Counted from the stretch's first letter, positions 35,814 through 45,436 are shown. The stretch: 64,000 nucleotides of DNA from Pseudomaricurvus alkylphenolicus (GCF_011683955.1 NZ_JAAQPI010000026.1:1-64000), one strand, 5' to 3'. The notes: generated by a model from the letters alone, not told the origin. Numbers and translations are program-made.

Positions 35814-35892
35814 ATGACTTCTTGTTGCCGCACAATAACCTGAACATCTTTATTAACTTATCTCAGAATAAGAAACGCACGGATAAACACAG
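35814..35892 (+). promoter_or_regulatory. Orphan promoter/leader: ATGAC motif site G plus 26-bp leader
   Basis: The motif at 35814-35841 matches site B at about 21 of 28 positions. Exactly 53 bases after its start, the 26 bases at 35867-35892 (AATAAGAAACGCACGG...) are identical to 51000-51025, which lie 53 bases after site F upstream of the HD-domain gene. Here no gene follows; the convergent dehydrogenase ends at 36010. This is a stranded copy of that promoter. The rest of the 35.6-36.0 kb gap shows no gene. Confidence 0.6.
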
Positions 35893-36009
35893 AGCCTCTA
35901 ATAGCACGAAGAAATATCACCCGCGATCCGTTTTCACCCCTGAACAGCGAACCGCCTTACGGCTCACCTATGAGCCCCAGGCAGTTTGGTATAGTAATTA
36001 CAATCAATA

Positions 36010-37068
36010 TTAAATGTACGCCTGTAAACTACCTTTGCGCCAAGGTTCAATAATCACTTTTGTGTGTTCGCCTCCGGACATCAACGCATCAAATGCGCCT
36101 TCTACGCTGTCGATACCCACTCGACCGGTAATTAACTTCTGCCAGGGGATTTCCTGCTTGTTTAACATCTCCAGGCATGTAACAAAGTCTTCCGGCGTGT
36201 AATAAAAACTAAACTTCAGCACCAGCTCTTTCATCGTTGCATGCATAGGCTCGATAGTAACACTCGAAGAATGGATGCCGGTAAAGACGACCGTTGATCC
36301 CGCCGGTGTACGGCGAATCAAATCCGGTATCATTTTGGGAATACCCACGCACTCATAGACCGCAGTCTTTGATTCACCGGCGATTTCAGCCAGTAACGCA
36401 AACTCATCTTGCGACTGTGGGTCAACCGTATGTGTCGCGCCAAATGTTTCGGCCAGTTGGCGTTTATCCTCTTGCGGGTCGCTGGCGATGATGGTTTTTA
36501 CCCCTCGCTGCTGTAAAGCAATGATACACGCCAGGCCAATCGGCCCACAGCCTGCCACCAGTGCAACCGTGTCAGTATCCTGATCTGCTACATTCACCGA
36601 ATGCAAGCCAACCGCTAATGGCTCGGTAAGTGCGGCGGCCTCGCTGGGCAGTTGCTCAGGTACAGGTATCATCAGGCTCTCGGTTAAAATAAAATATTCC
36701 GAGTAGGCACCATAAAGGCCAGGCCCTACACCAATGCCCACCTGCTCCTCACCGTCGAGAATAAAGGGAATGGACGTCACCCGTGTACCTACGGGCAACT
36801 GCTGAGAGGTTTCAGGTCCATAGGCCACCACCTCTGCACAGAACTCATGGCCCAAACTTACCGCAAAATCAGACACAGACGCTTCCGAGTCCATCATCCC
36901 CTCTTGCTTCATAAGGGGGACATAGTCATCGGCGTGTTTTAGCATATGAATGTCGGAGCCACAGATGCCACAAGCCAGTGACTTGACCAGCACCTGCCCC
37001 GGACCGGGTACTGGAGCAGCGACCTCCTCCAGATGCAGTTGTTTGTCTCGCATAACGATTGTTTGCAT
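36010..37068 (-). CDS. Zinc-binding medium-chain alcohol dehydrogenase
   Basis: 352 residues of the MDR superfamily, oxidising a secondary alcohol or polyol with NAD(P). Catalytic zinc ligands are Cys36 (CGICGSDIH) and GHE at 73-75; the nucleotide fold is VAGCGPIGLA near 168. The four-cysteine structural-zinc loop of horse-liver-type enzymes is absent: VTSIPFILDGEEQVGIG has no Cys. The ribosome site GAGG is 8 bases upstream. It follows the AraC gene in an apparent hydrolase-AraC-dehydrogenase operon. An eroded copy is at 45.4 kb. Confidence 0.88.
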   Translation of the reverse strand: MQTIVMRDKQLHLEEVAAPVPGPGQVLVKSLACGICGSDIHMLKHADDYVPLMKQEGMMDSEASVSDFAVSLGHEFCAEVVAYGPETSQQLPVGTRVTSIPFILDGEEQVGIGVGPGLYGAYSEYFILTESLMIPVPEQLPSEAAALTEPLAVGLHSVNVADQDTDTVALVAGCGPIGLACIIALQQRGVKTIIASDPQEDKRQLAETFGATHTVDPQSQDEFALLAEIAGESKTAVYECVGIPKMIPDLIRRTPAGSTVVFTGIHSSSVTIEPMHATMKELVLKFSFYYTPEDFVTCLEMLNKQEIPWQKLITGRVGIDSVEGAFDALMSGGEHTKVIIEPWRKGSLQAYI

Positions 37069-37122
37069 GATGATTACCTCATGGTGTTGTGTATTATTTC
37101 TTGGTGATTTTTCTTTACTTTT

Positions 37123-38133
37123 TTATTGTGCCGTTCTTATTCTCTGGCGGTACTCAGCCGGCGTACACTCCTCTTTATTCTTGAAAGCGCGACGAAAATT
37201 GGCAGCATCCTGATAACCCAATAAGACAGATATCTTCTCCACGGCAAGATCTGTCTTTTCAAGATAACGCAGCGACCAATTGTGTAATTCATTGGCCCTG
37301 ATTTCTTTAACGCTGGTACCTTCCAGACTCAAACGTCGATTTAACGTGCGCTTGGATATATGCATTTGTTCCGCAACACAGCTTATATCAGGAAACGGTG
37401 GTTCAATTGAACGCAAATAAGACACTACATGCTGAGTGTAAGTGTCATTATTCTCCTGTTGCAGCTCTTGCAACGCACTTGCCAGTTTTACCTGCGCCAT
37501 TTCCCAGAGCTCTTCAACATAAAATGGGTTGGGAGCATCGAAATCCAAATCACGAAGAACCACTTCATTCTGAGCGGCATTAAATACCACGGTATTCTGA
37601 AAGGCCTCATGATAGCGATCTGCATAACTGGGCGGGGGGTAGGCGAAACGAAATTCAGCGCCCTTAAGCGGCTGACCATCGATGAGTTCTATATAATTCT
37701 TAAATACCATAAACGGCCCTTCGATATAGTGAGGTAGCATAGTCTCATCAGACAGTTCAACGCGAGAACTCAACGTTAACCCATTCAACCCGGAGCGCAT
37801 AGAGAAGGTTACATTGTTGACAAGAAGCCGAGAATAGGACTCCAGAAGCCGCAAACCGGCACGCAACGTAGGTGCTCTATTAGCGGCCGCCCCCAGGAGC
37901 CCAGGAAGACACGCAGTAAGCCGGTGCGTATAAAGTAAAGTCCATGCCGGATCACCAATGATATTAGCTGCGTTTTTTATCACCACTTCATAATCAGAAA
38001 AGGGAACATACTTCTTGGTGTTGAGTTGCTCCAGGGTCAGATTGGTGTTATCGAACAACCTGGTTAAAGAAAACCCTTGTCGAGACATATCACGAATGAT
38101 TGACAGAACAATTGACGGATCCGTGCTGAGCAT
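37123..38133 (-). CDS. AraC-family regulator, copy 1 (Arabinose_bd type)
   Basis: 336 residues: N-terminal sensor domain (GAAANRAPTLRAGLRLLESY, PLKGAEFRFAYPPPSYADRY) and C-terminal AraC HTH (ISCVAEQMHISKRTLNRRLS; ISVLLGYQDAANFRRAFKN). GAGG lies 8 bases before the ATG. It has a same-length paralogue at 46.3 kb, about 70% identical by eye; the sensor half differs most, so the two may respond to different ligands yet bind similar DNA. It is translated 17 bases after the hydrolase stop. It is the best candidate to bind the repeated ATGACACC motif. Confidence 0.87.
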   Translation of the reverse strand: MLSTDPSIVLSIIRDMSRQGFSLTRLFDNTNLTLEQLNTKKYVPFSDYEVVIKNAANIIGDPAWTLLYTHRLTACLPGLLGAAANRAPTLRAGLRLLESYSRLLVNNVTFSMRSGLNGLTLSSRVELSDETMLPHYIEGPFMVFKNYIELIDGQPLKGAEFRFAYPPPSYADRYHEAFQNTVVFNAAQNEVVLRDLDFDAPNPFYVEELWEMAQVKLASALQELQQENNDTYTQHVVSYLRSIEPPFPDISCVAEQMHISKRTLNRRLSLEGTSVKEIRANELHNWSLRYLEKTDLAVEKISVLLGYQDAANFRRAFKNKEECTPAEYRQRIRTAQ

Positions 38134-38150
38134 CTTGGCACCTCAAGCGT

Positions 38151-39086
38151 TTAGATTGGGTTTATAGCCATGGGCTTTATCGTCTCAGGCGATTCAGTTT
38201 GATGGGATCCAAACCATTGCAGTAGCTTTTCATTAACCGCATCGGGTGCTTCCTGTTGAGGGAAATGGCCAACACCCTTAAGAACACAGAGTTCCAACCC
38301 CCGTGGGAAGTCATCTTCCACCATGCTGTCACAAAATACGCCAGAGTCAATACAGCCATCTTCTTGACCAATTATAGCCAAGGTGGGCACTGCTAGCCCA
38401 TGAGCAAGGCGTTCCATAAGCGCCTTACTGGCCTTATTCTGGATAAGGCTGTTTTGACGGTAGTAGGCCAATGCGCCTTGCAAAACACCCGGCTGGTTAA
38501 GGGCATCCTTAACCCGTTGCAAACTGGCCGCTGGCCATGACCAGCTTGGGGACCAGCTGCGCCATAACCAGTCGAGAAATTGCCCCTGCTTGCGTTTAAT
38601 CAGCCACTCGGGCAGCCAGGGCAGCAGGAAAAAGAAGGTGTACCAGGTGTTGCGTAATTGGCGGGGAGACTTGGGCATAAGCTGCACATAACGTGGCACG
38701 AAAGGTACCGACATCATCGTCAGCGATTGAAATTTTTCCGGGGCTATAGCGACACAGGCCTGTGCGATAAATGAACCCCAATCATGACCCACAAGATGTA
38801 CTTTATCGAGCCCTAACTGCGCCATCCAGGCCAGAACATCTTCGGCCATCTGTGTTATCCCAAACTCGCCATCTTCAGGCAGGCTAGTCGTTTCGTAACC
38901 CCGAATTGATGGAACAATCACGCGATAGCCGGCCGCACTTAACGCCTCTAGCTGATGAGAATAAGTCTCACGTACATCGGGAAAACCATGCAGCATTATC
39001 ACCGCAGGGCCAGCGCCTTTGGTGTCAGCCGTAAACTCCAGCGGGGAATTCAATAACTTAAGCTGTTGTACGCGTTGCTGAGGCAT
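38151..39086 (-). CDS. Alpha/beta hydrolase, epoxide hydrolase-like
   Basis: 311 residues. HGFPDVRETY (33-42) is the oxyanion region. The elbow GHDWGS at 100-105 places an aspartate (Asp102) as nucleophile, as in epoxide hydrolases and dehalogenases rather than serine esterases. The base is His in GVGHFPQQEAP, and a helical cap lies between. It opens the hydrolase-AraC-dehydrogenase operon, divergent from the ferritin-like gene. Epoxide opening would suit an oxygenase pathway; this is inference. Only the 3' tail survives in the second module at 47.4 kb. Confidence 0.83.
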   Translation of the reverse strand: MPQQRVQQLKLLNSPLEFTADTKGAGPAVIMLHGFPDVRETYSHQLEALSAAGYRVIVPSIRGYETTSLPEDGEFGITQMAEDVLAWMAQLGLDKVHLVGHDWGSFIAQACVAIAPEKFQSLTMMSVPFVPRYVQLMPKSPRQLRNTWYTFFFLLPWLPEWLIKRKQGQFLDWLWRSWSPSWSWPAASLQRVKDALNQPGVLQGALAYYRQNSLIQNKASKALMERLAHGLAVPTLAIIGQEDGCIDSGVFCDSMVEDDFPRGLELCVLKGVGHFPQQEAPDAVNEKLLQWFGSHQTESPETIKPMAINPI

Positions 39087-39180
39087 GTTGATTCCTATTT
39101 ATATTGCTCTAGGTGTCAGGTTCTGTATGAACATTCATGCTATAGCAGGGCATCCAGCATTAACAATAGGATGACGTGTA

Positions 39181-39208
39181 ATGACACCCTGTTGGCGCAA
39201 GATACCCT
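39181..39208 (+). promoter_or_regulatory. ATGACACC motif, site B
   Basis: ATGACACCCTGTTGGCGC followed by AAGATACCCT. ACCCT occurs twice, 18 bases apart. It lies in the 288-base divergent region between hydrolase and ferritin-like gene, 96 bases before site C. Confidence 0.6.
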
Positions 39209-39276
39209 GAACCTAGCGATGATTTTTCCCCACTATACAAATCGAAACAACCCCGAATGAAAGAGCCTGTAATCCG

Positions 39277-39304
39277 ATGACACCCTGTTGGCGCAAAATG
39301 CCCT
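39277..39304 (+). promoter_or_regulatory. ATGACACC motif, site C
   Basis: ATGACACCCTGTTGGCGC followed by AAAATGCCCT, 71 bases before the ferritin-like start codon. The 22 bases at 39301-39322 continuing from it are identical to those at site E. A TTTATCCA element about 57 bases after the motif start could be the -10 box. Confidence 0.65.
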
Positions 39305-39374
39305 AAATTTTGTCGATTATTTCGCGCACTATTTATCCACTGTAAAAATCATCAAATAACAGAGTGAGTAATTC

Positions 39375-40181
39375 ATGAATTCAATAACCGTGCGGAAGAT
39401 GACTTTCGACTTTCCAGACGATATGGACCTGATGGTAATCCCAGGTGATCGCATTTCATCGGCATTTCTTATAGGTGCAAGTCTATTGTTGCCCTACCTT
39501 GAACCCTACCTGATTCGCACCATGCGCAAAGCCATCCCTCTGGTTGAAGACAAAAAAGTGCAAGAGGAAATGAAACTGTTTTGTGGCCAGGAAGCGAATC
39601 ATTTCAAACAGCATGCGCAAGTCAACGACATACTGCGTCAATACTGCAAAGACCCCGAAGCACTGGCGACCTTGGAAGCAGAGATGGAAGCGGACTACAG
39701 AGGCTGGAGCAAAAATCGCTCGCTTAAGTGGAATCTCGCCTATTCAGAAGGCTTTGAAGCTTTCACCTCGGCTGTTACGTTAATGACCTTTGAAATGGGT
39801 ATGTTGGATGATGTGACTCATCCATTAGCAAAGGTAACAGAATGGCATTTCATGGAAGAACTGGAGCATCGCACAGTGGCTTTTGATGCCTACAAACACG
39901 CTGTCGGTGGTGGTTACCTGTTCAAAAACCGTGTTGCCCTGTTTGCGCAATGGCATTTGCTATCTTATGGATGGCGCATGGGAAAATTATTTCTGATGGA
40001 TGAAGCCGATATGGCGCCGGAATACCGCACAGCCGAGTTCCAGCGTCAAGTCAGAAACCGGGGACTAAAAATGCTGACCAAAGCACCCTTCGTCGTACTG
40101 AAGACGTATCTGCCCGGCTATAAACCCCACAAATTACAACTGCCTGAGCGTTTCGCCGAGCTGCAGGCCAAGTATTCTTGA
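39375..40181 (+). CDS. Ferritin-like di-iron family protein (PF10118, 'metal-dependent hydrolase')
   Basis: 268 residues with the family's usual annotation as a predicted metal-dependent hydrolase. The visible ligand pattern is that of a four-helix di-iron protein: Glu43, Glu73-x-x-His76 (QEANH), Glu128 (GFEAF) and Glu162-x-x-His165 (EELEH). This is the ligand set of ferritin-like oxygenases, so O2-dependent chemistry should be considered. No signal peptide. It is the first gene of the operon with the cupin and acyl-CoA ligase, under sites B and C. Confidence 0.78.
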   Translation: MNSITVRKMTFDFPDDMDLMVIPGDRISSAFLIGASLLLPYLEPYLIRTMRKAIPLVEDKKVQEEMKLFCGQEANHFKQHAQVNDILRQYCKDPEALATLEAEMEADYRGWSKNRSLKWNLAYSEGFEAFTSAVTLMTFEMGMLDDVTHPLAKVTEWHFMEELEHRTVAFDAYKHAVGGGYLFKNRVALFAQWHLLSYGWRMGKLFLMDEADMAPEYRTAEFQRQVRNRGLKMLTKAPFVVLKTYLPGYKPHKLQLPERFAELQAKYS

Positions 40182-40251
40182 TAGACAGTGTTTTCCGGAT
40201 AGACAGTGTTTTCCGAAAACATAACAAGCAACCCAAAACAGGACCATGACG

Positions 40252-40809
40252 ATGAATGCAAAAAATGAAGCCATAGAAATCACTAACAACAACATTATGG
40301 AAGAAGCGCTTATGGGCATCCCCAAGACTGGCGTATCAGACACCCTTCATGTCGGCCAAGATGACCTTCCCTGGGTCGACACTGGCCACGGTGTAAGCAT
40401 TCAGCTGCTTCACGTAGACCTTGCCCAGGGACTCTGGATAAACCGTTCAAGATTTTCGCCGGGCACCACCCTACCAACCCATTATCACACCGGCATCGTT
40501 TACGCCGTCACCCAAAAAGGAAAATGGTGGTACACAGAGACACCGGAACAAGTCAACTCCGAAGGCTCTTACCTGTTTGAACCGGCCATGTCGATACACA
40601 CACTCACCGTTGACCCGGATACTACCGAAGATACCGAGGTCTGGTTTGCCATCTACGGCGCCAACGTCGACCTGGATGAAGACGGTAATGTGACGTCTAT
40701 TCTCGACGCCGCCACCGCCTTAAAACTCTATCGCCAAGCCTGTGCCGCCGAGGGTAAATCCTGCGAAGGGATGATTGTTGTTGGCGAAAACCTGACTCAT
40801 CACGCTTAA
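40252..40809 (+). CDS. Cupin protein, 2,4'-dihydroxyacetophenone dioxygenase-like
   Basis: 185 residues from the ATG at 40252 (AGGA 8 bases upstream; the ATG at 40246 is too close to it). A single cupin barrel with metal ligands, numbered from 40246, His79 and His81 (PTHYHTG), Glu98 (WYTET) and His118 (SIHTL). This spacing fits the three-His site of 2,4'-dihydroxyacetophenone dioxygenase, a non-haem iron enzyme cleaving a C-C bond next to a ketone. It sits 36 bases before the acyl-CoA ligase. The exact substrate is unknown. Confidence 0.75.
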   Translation: MNAKNEAIEITNNNIMEEALMGIPKTGVSDTLHVGQDDLPWVDTGHGVSIQLLHVDLAQGLWINRSRFSPGTTLPTHYHTGIVYAVTQKGKWWYTETPEQVNSEGSYLFEPAMSIHTLTVDPDTTEDTEVWFAIYGANVDLDEDGNVTSILDAATALKLYRQACAAEGKSCEGMIVVGENLTHHA

Positions 40810-40845
40810 ACACCCAGTAGCTCCCTAAAAGGTCAAAAATTTACC

Positions 40846-42540
40846 ATGTCAGATCAATCATTTATCACACCACTGCAAGCCTTTTACCAATGGGAGCGCC
40901 TGCGCCCCAATGAGATCTTTCTCAGTCAACCATTACAAGGAGATCAGTGGCGTGATTACACCTGGGCAGACGTTGGTCAGCAAGCACGAATAATTGCCCG
41001 CGCGCTGCAGGACAGGGGATTAAAGCACGGTGACACGGTTGGCCTTTCGGGGGCAAACTCTGCCTATTGGGTGATCACCGACCTTGCCATCATGATGGCC
41101 GGGGGCGTCAGCGTACCGGTGTATCCCTCCATGCCTGCAGACAAACTGCAATACATCGTCAATCACAGCGACATGAAGATACTGTTTACCGACGCAGACG
41201 GCGCATCGAGCATCAACAACCTGGCCGCGACGGTTGGCGACACGGTAACACTTATTTCTCTTGGCGATGAAGGGACAAGGGGAGAAAACACGCCGATCAC
41301 CCCATGGGGTTCATTGCTGGAGAAGGTGGCCCCGATTGATGGATCACCACTGCGTGCCGATGACGATCTTTGGACCATATCCTACACCTCCGGCACCACC
41401 GGCATGCCTAAGGGGGTTATGCATTCTTTTTCGACCATGCCCAGATTCGCCGCCACATTCCCCCAGCTTACCCCTCAAGATAACAATGCCGTATTTTTCT
41501 CATTCCTGCCGCTCGCCCATATAGGCGAGCGCGCCGCGATCGAGATCCACGCTTTATACGTCGGCGCAAGGATTTATTTTAACAAGAATCTTGACACCTT
41601 CGCCCAAGATCTGCTGCACGCAAGGCCCACCTTCTTCTTTGCCGTACCCCGAATCTGGCACAAGCTAAAACAGGGTATTATCGCGAGCATAGGGGATGAG
41701 ACTTGGCAACAGGTTTTGCAGGACCCCAAGCTTGCCCATACCGTCGGTAAGCAAGCGTTAACCGCCTTGGGGCTGGAACGGGTGACCACCGCTTTTTCCG
41801 GTTCGGCGCCAATCGCCAAAGCCGATCTTGAGGCATGGACAACCCTGGGATTGCCACTGTATGAAGGTTATGGCCAGACCGAACACCTGTCAGGACTGAG
41901 CAATCGCCCCGGAGCGGTTAAAGTCGGCAGCATTGGTAAATTACAGCTTGTGGAGGAATTGGCCCAAGTCGCGCAATGCAAAGTGGCCGACAATGGCGAG
42001 CTGCTATTGCGAGGCCAGGCCACCATGCTGGGGTATTACAAAGATCCCGAAAAAACCGCAGAAACCATTGTCGACGGCTGGCTGCACACCGGTGATAAAG
42101 TGCGTGTTGATGAAGACGGCTTTGTATTTATTACCGGTCGCGTCAAAGAGATCTTCAAAACCGCCAAAGGCAAGTACGTTGCCCCAGCGCCTATCGAAGA
42201 CCAGTTTGGATCGCTTAACCTTCTCGAGCAGTTATGCCTGGTTGGCCGCGGCATGCCACAAACCGTCTTGCTTGTTGTGCTCACGGAAGATGCTGCAACC
42301 CTGGAGCGGGACGATGTGGACGCGCAGCTCTGGGCGGCGCTGGACAGTGTCAATGCAAGCCTTGAAGCACACGAGCGCATTAGCCATATCATTATCTGTC
42401 AAGAACCCTGGACACCAGACAACGGGTTACTGACACACACATTAAAAATGAAACGTGATGAAATTGAGGAAAAAATGCTTGCGCTCATAAAGGCATGTAC
42501 AGAAGATTCCTCAAAAACTATAGTATGGGAAGCGCCCTAG
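40846..42540 (+). CDS. AMP-forming acyl-CoA ligase, copy 1
   Basis: 564 residues. YTSGTTGMPKGVM, YEGYGQTEH, WLHTGDKVRVDEDGFVFITG and the lid segment KTAKGKYVAPAPIE are all intact. About 95% identical by eye to the ligase at 49.2 kb; differences cluster in the last ~20 residues. It is the third gene of the ferritin-like/cupin operon and probably activates the acid produced by that operon. A terminator-like hairpin belonging to the convergent receptor follows. Confidence 0.88.
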   Translation: MSDQSFITPLQAFYQWERLRPNEIFLSQPLQGDQWRDYTWADVGQQARIIARALQDRGLKHGDTVGLSGANSAYWVITDLAIMMAGGVSVPVYPSMPADKLQYIVNHSDMKILFTDADGASSINNLAATVGDTVTLISLGDEGTRGENTPITPWGSLLEKVAPIDGSPLRADDDLWTISYTSGTTGMPKGVMHSFSTMPRFAATFPQLTPQDNNAVFFSFLPLAHIGERAAIEIHALYVGARIYFNKNLDTFAQDLLHARPTFFFAVPRIWHKLKQGIIASIGDETWQQVLQDPKLAHTVGKQALTALGLERVTTAFSGSAPIAKADLEAWTTLGLPLYEGYGQTEHLSGLSNRPGAVKVGSIGKLQLVEELAQVAQCKVADNGELLLRGQATMLGYYKDPEKTAETIVDGWLHTGDKVRVDEDGFVFITGRVKEIFKTAKGKYVAPAPIEDQFGSLNLLEQLCLVGRGMPQTVLLVVLTEDAATLERDDVDAQLWAALDSVNASLEAHERISHIIICQEPWTPDNGLLTHTLKMKRDEIEEKMLALIKACTEDSSKTIVWEAP

Positions 42541-42633
42541 TCGCTTTAACGTCAATAAAATAATAATTCCCGCAAGCTACCAATTCAATTTTTAAACCCG
42601 ATACTGTTCTTTTCATCGAATACCAAATACAAG

Positions 42634-42665
42634 AAAACCTGCTCCAGATGAATGAAGCAGGTTTT
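42634..42665 (-). terminator. Terminator-like hairpin of receptor copy 2
   Basis: AAAACCTGCT and AGCAGGTTTT form a perfect 10-bp stem; on the minus strand TTTTCTTGT follows. It lies between the convergent ligase and receptor genes and could serve both. Confidence 0.6.
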
Positions 42666-42715
42666 CTGTAAGTTAAAAATTTTTCTTAAATAAACTTAGA
42701 TAAACTTAGCTAATT

Positions 42716-45271
42716 TTAGAAGCGATAATTAGCCTGCAGCGCAACCGTGCGCGGGGCGTCCTGAAAACCGGTGTAGCTCGTAGCGCCAAGCCCAAGCAGT
42801 CCAGTCAGCGGGGTCTCAGCTATATAGTTGTAGGTGTCTTTATCGGTGAGGTTCTTACCCAACAGGGCAAGCGTCCACTGCTCGGCCTCCAGTGCAATAC
42901 GCAGGTTTACCTTGGTCGCCGCACCCTGCTTCACCAGCGGGTCCATGGTCGCTTCGACAAACTGCTCACCGCTGTAATTGAGATCCAGTGTTGATCGCAG
43001 ATCAATACCGTCAACGACAGGCATCACATAATCAGCACTGACACTGGCCGCCAGAGAAGGCGTGTAGATATTCTCTTCCCCTTTCAGATCACAGCTAGAG
43101 GCGGGGTTGGAGGCCGGACAGGTAGCGCCTTCGTATTCTTTAAACTCGAAATCCAGGTAAGCCATTGAACCCGATAGGGTCAGACCTTCTGATACGCGCC
43201 AGCGACCATCCAGCTCAACGCCCTGACTCACAGATTGACCGGCGTTGCCGACATTAACGCCTACAACACCGTCGAAGACACTGACTTGCATATCGTCGTA
43301 CTCGCTGTAGAACAGGGCCAGGTTGAGGTGAGCGGCGCCACCGGCCAAAGACAGCTTGGCACCCAGCTCGCCACTCAAAACAGTCTCGTCTTCATACTCG
43401 AAAATATCGGCAGAGCCGCTATTGGTGAGAGCGTCGAAACCACCGGCTTTAAAACCTTGGCCGAGCGTCGCATAGAACAGGGTATCGCCCGAGTAGTCCC
43501 ACTCCACCATCAATGTTGGCGTAAAGGAACGCTCGGTACGCGTTTTGTCCAAATCATGTCCCGTCAGGCTATTCAAATCCCCATTCAGGGCGATTTGGCC
43601 CGCCGTCAATGCCAGGAAGTCATCGCCATCAGTGGGGTCAATGGTGCCGGTTGCGCTGTTGATCAGATCCAGCACCTTCTGAGCGCTTTTTTCTTCTTCG
43701 GTGTAGCGGCCACCCAGGGTCACGCGCAGCGCTTCGCTGACATTCCAGGTTGCCTGCGCAAAGATGGCATAGGTTTCGCTTTCACCTTTATAGCGACGCT
43801 CTGTGCTATAGCCGGCTAGCGCTCCCAGACCCTCAAAACCAAAGGGTGCCCCACCCAAGGCCGCACCGGTACAACCGAGAGCACCCGCGGCTATTTCTGC
43901 CAGCGAACCGGCGGCATCGGTGGGGTCTGTTAAACAACTAAGCGCGTCCAGGGAAGCCCCCAGCACACCTATGTCCGTGTCCAGCCCCCAAGCGGCGCTC
44001 GCACTATATTCAAGATCCCACTGCTGGTAGTAGACTCCCGCAATCCAGTCTAGGGTTTCACCGCCGGGAGAGACAAAGCGTATCTCCTGAGAGAACTGGT
44101 CGTACTCTTCTGCGGTCCTGGCGCTCGAAAACGTATCAATACCGTTTGTATCAGTGTCAAACAGAACATCCGTATCATAGGCCGCATAGCCGGTCACCGA
44201 GGTCATGGTGACACCACCCAGATCCCAGTTTAGGGTAAAGGTAGCATTGTCAACGTCGTATTCGTGGTGCTCTTCGAGGTTGGTGTTACGACGACGGTCA
44301 GCCGTACCGTCTTCAAAGCCGCCGGAAGGCAGGCTGCCATCCCAAGACGCCTGATAGAGATCACTCGTGACAGGATAATTACCCGCATTAATAGCACCAC
44401 CCGCTTTTGCAGCGCCCAGTAGAGCGCCGGTCGCCGCCAGAGTATCAATCGTCTGTGGGTAGGTACCGAGCGGGCCGGTATAACCCGCGATCACCTCATT
44501 ACCGATGCCGTTAAAAAAGTCTACGGTGCTGTTTTCCAGCTTCAAGGTGGCATCGATGTTGCTATTGATATCGAAACCCAGGGTCAGACGAATGGCCTGC
44601 TCCTCGCTACCGCCCTCGTCTTGGCCGGTCAGGTTGTTTTTGTAGAAGCCGTCACTTTCCTTATCCCGCACCACCAGGCGCGCGCGAAGGCCATCGGTCA
44701 GGGCGCCAGAAACCATAGCATTCAGGGTTTGGGCGTTGTCCTTTGGTTGGTATTCGACACCCAGGCTCGCTTCAAATTCTTCGGTAGGTTTAGCCGTGGT
44801 TGAAGACAGGGCTCCGGCGATACTGTTCTTGCCAAACAGCACGTTCTGGGGGCCGCGCAGCACTTCAACCCGCTCCAGGTCCATAAACGGCATGACCGAC
44901 AAGGCGCTACGGCCCAGGGCAATGTCGTCCATATACTGAACCACTGACTGCTCAAAACCGGCGTTCGCACCGGAGCCAATACCGCGCACTACCAGGAGTT
45001 GACCGAAGCCAAGATCAGCCATCTGAAAGTTGGGAACATAGGCGGACATATCACCAAGATCGGCAACACCCGCCTCCGTCATTTTTTCGCCGGTTACCGC
45101 CGACACGGACATAGGTACATCCTGCAGTGATTGCGCTCGCTTTTGCGCGGTTACAATAACCTCTTCCAGTACGAAGTTCGTATCATCAGCCACAGCCGTA
45201 AAACTGACACTGGATGTAATGGCCGCAATCGCCAAAGACAACTTATAGTTCTTTTTACAGCTTCTGTTCAT
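42716..45271 (-). CDS. TonB-dependent receptor, copy 2
   Basis: 851 residues from the ATG at 45271, which corresponds to the start chosen for copy 1. Signal peptide, TonB box NFVLEEVIVTAQKRAQS, plug and barrel ending LQANYRF are intact. Relative to copy 1 it lacks four residues (SNDD) just before the TonB box. Changes are scattered across the barrel (for example YGLFDPDT to TDVLFDTDT), as expected for a recent duplicate whose surface loops are drifting. It abuts the eroded dehydrogenase and the second AraC gene. Confidence 0.9.
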   Translation of the reverse strand: MNRSCKKNYKLSLAIAAITSSVSFTAVADDTNFVLEEVIVTAQKRAQSLQDVPMSVSAVTGEKMTEAGVADLGDMSAYVPNFQMADLGFGQLLVVRGIGSGANAGFEQSVVQYMDDIALGRSALSVMPFMDLERVEVLRGPQNVLFGKNSIAGALSSTTAKPTEEFEASLGVEYQPKDNAQTLNAMVSGALTDGLRARLVVRDKESDGFYKNNLTGQDEGGSEEQAIRLTLGFDINSNIDATLKLENSTVDFFNGIGNEVIAGYTGPLGTYPQTIDTLAATGALLGAAKAGGAINAGNYPVTSDLYQASWDGSLPSGGFEDGTADRRRNTNLEEHHEYDVDNATFTLNWDLGGVTMTSVTGYAAYDTDVLFDTDTNGIDTFSSARTAEEYDQFSQEIRFVSPGGETLDWIAGVYYQQWDLEYSASAAWGLDTDIGVLGASLDALSCLTDPTDAAGSLAEIAAGALGCTGAALGGAPFGFEGLGALAGYSTERRYKGESETYAIFAQATWNVSEALRVTLGGRYTEEEKSAQKVLDLINSATGTIDPTDGDDFLALTAGQIALNGDLNSLTGHDLDKTRTERSFTPTLMVEWDYSGDTLFYATLGQGFKAGGFDALTNSGSADIFEYEDETVLSGELGAKLSLAGGAAHLNLALFYSEYDDMQVSVFDGVVGVNVGNAGQSVSQGVELDGRWRVSEGLTLSGSMAYLDFEFKEYEGATCPASNPASSCDLKGEENIYTPSLAASVSADYVMPVVDGIDLRSTLDLNYSGEQFVEATMDPLVKQGAATKVNLRIALEAEQWTLALLGKNLTDKDTYNYIAETPLTGLLGLGATSYTGFQDAPRTVALQANYRF

Positions 45272-45401
45272 TATTGAGCTCTCCGAGCAATACCAATTAT
45301 AATTATCCACACCGGCGTAATCGCCTTATAAACCTGATGTTCTAGAAAATTATCACGTCCACATGTACAGCCACAATACAGTGGGGCAGTATTGGCTCGT
45401 G

Positions 45402-45429
45402 ATGACACCGTGTTGACATCGAATGACCT
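45402..45429 (+). promoter_or_regulatory. ATGACACC motif, site D
   Basis: ATGACACCGTGTTGACATC followed by GAATGACCT, 131 bases upstream of receptor copy 2, at the same place as site A relative to copy 1. Confidence 0.55.
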
Positions 45430-45436
45430 ACTAATA

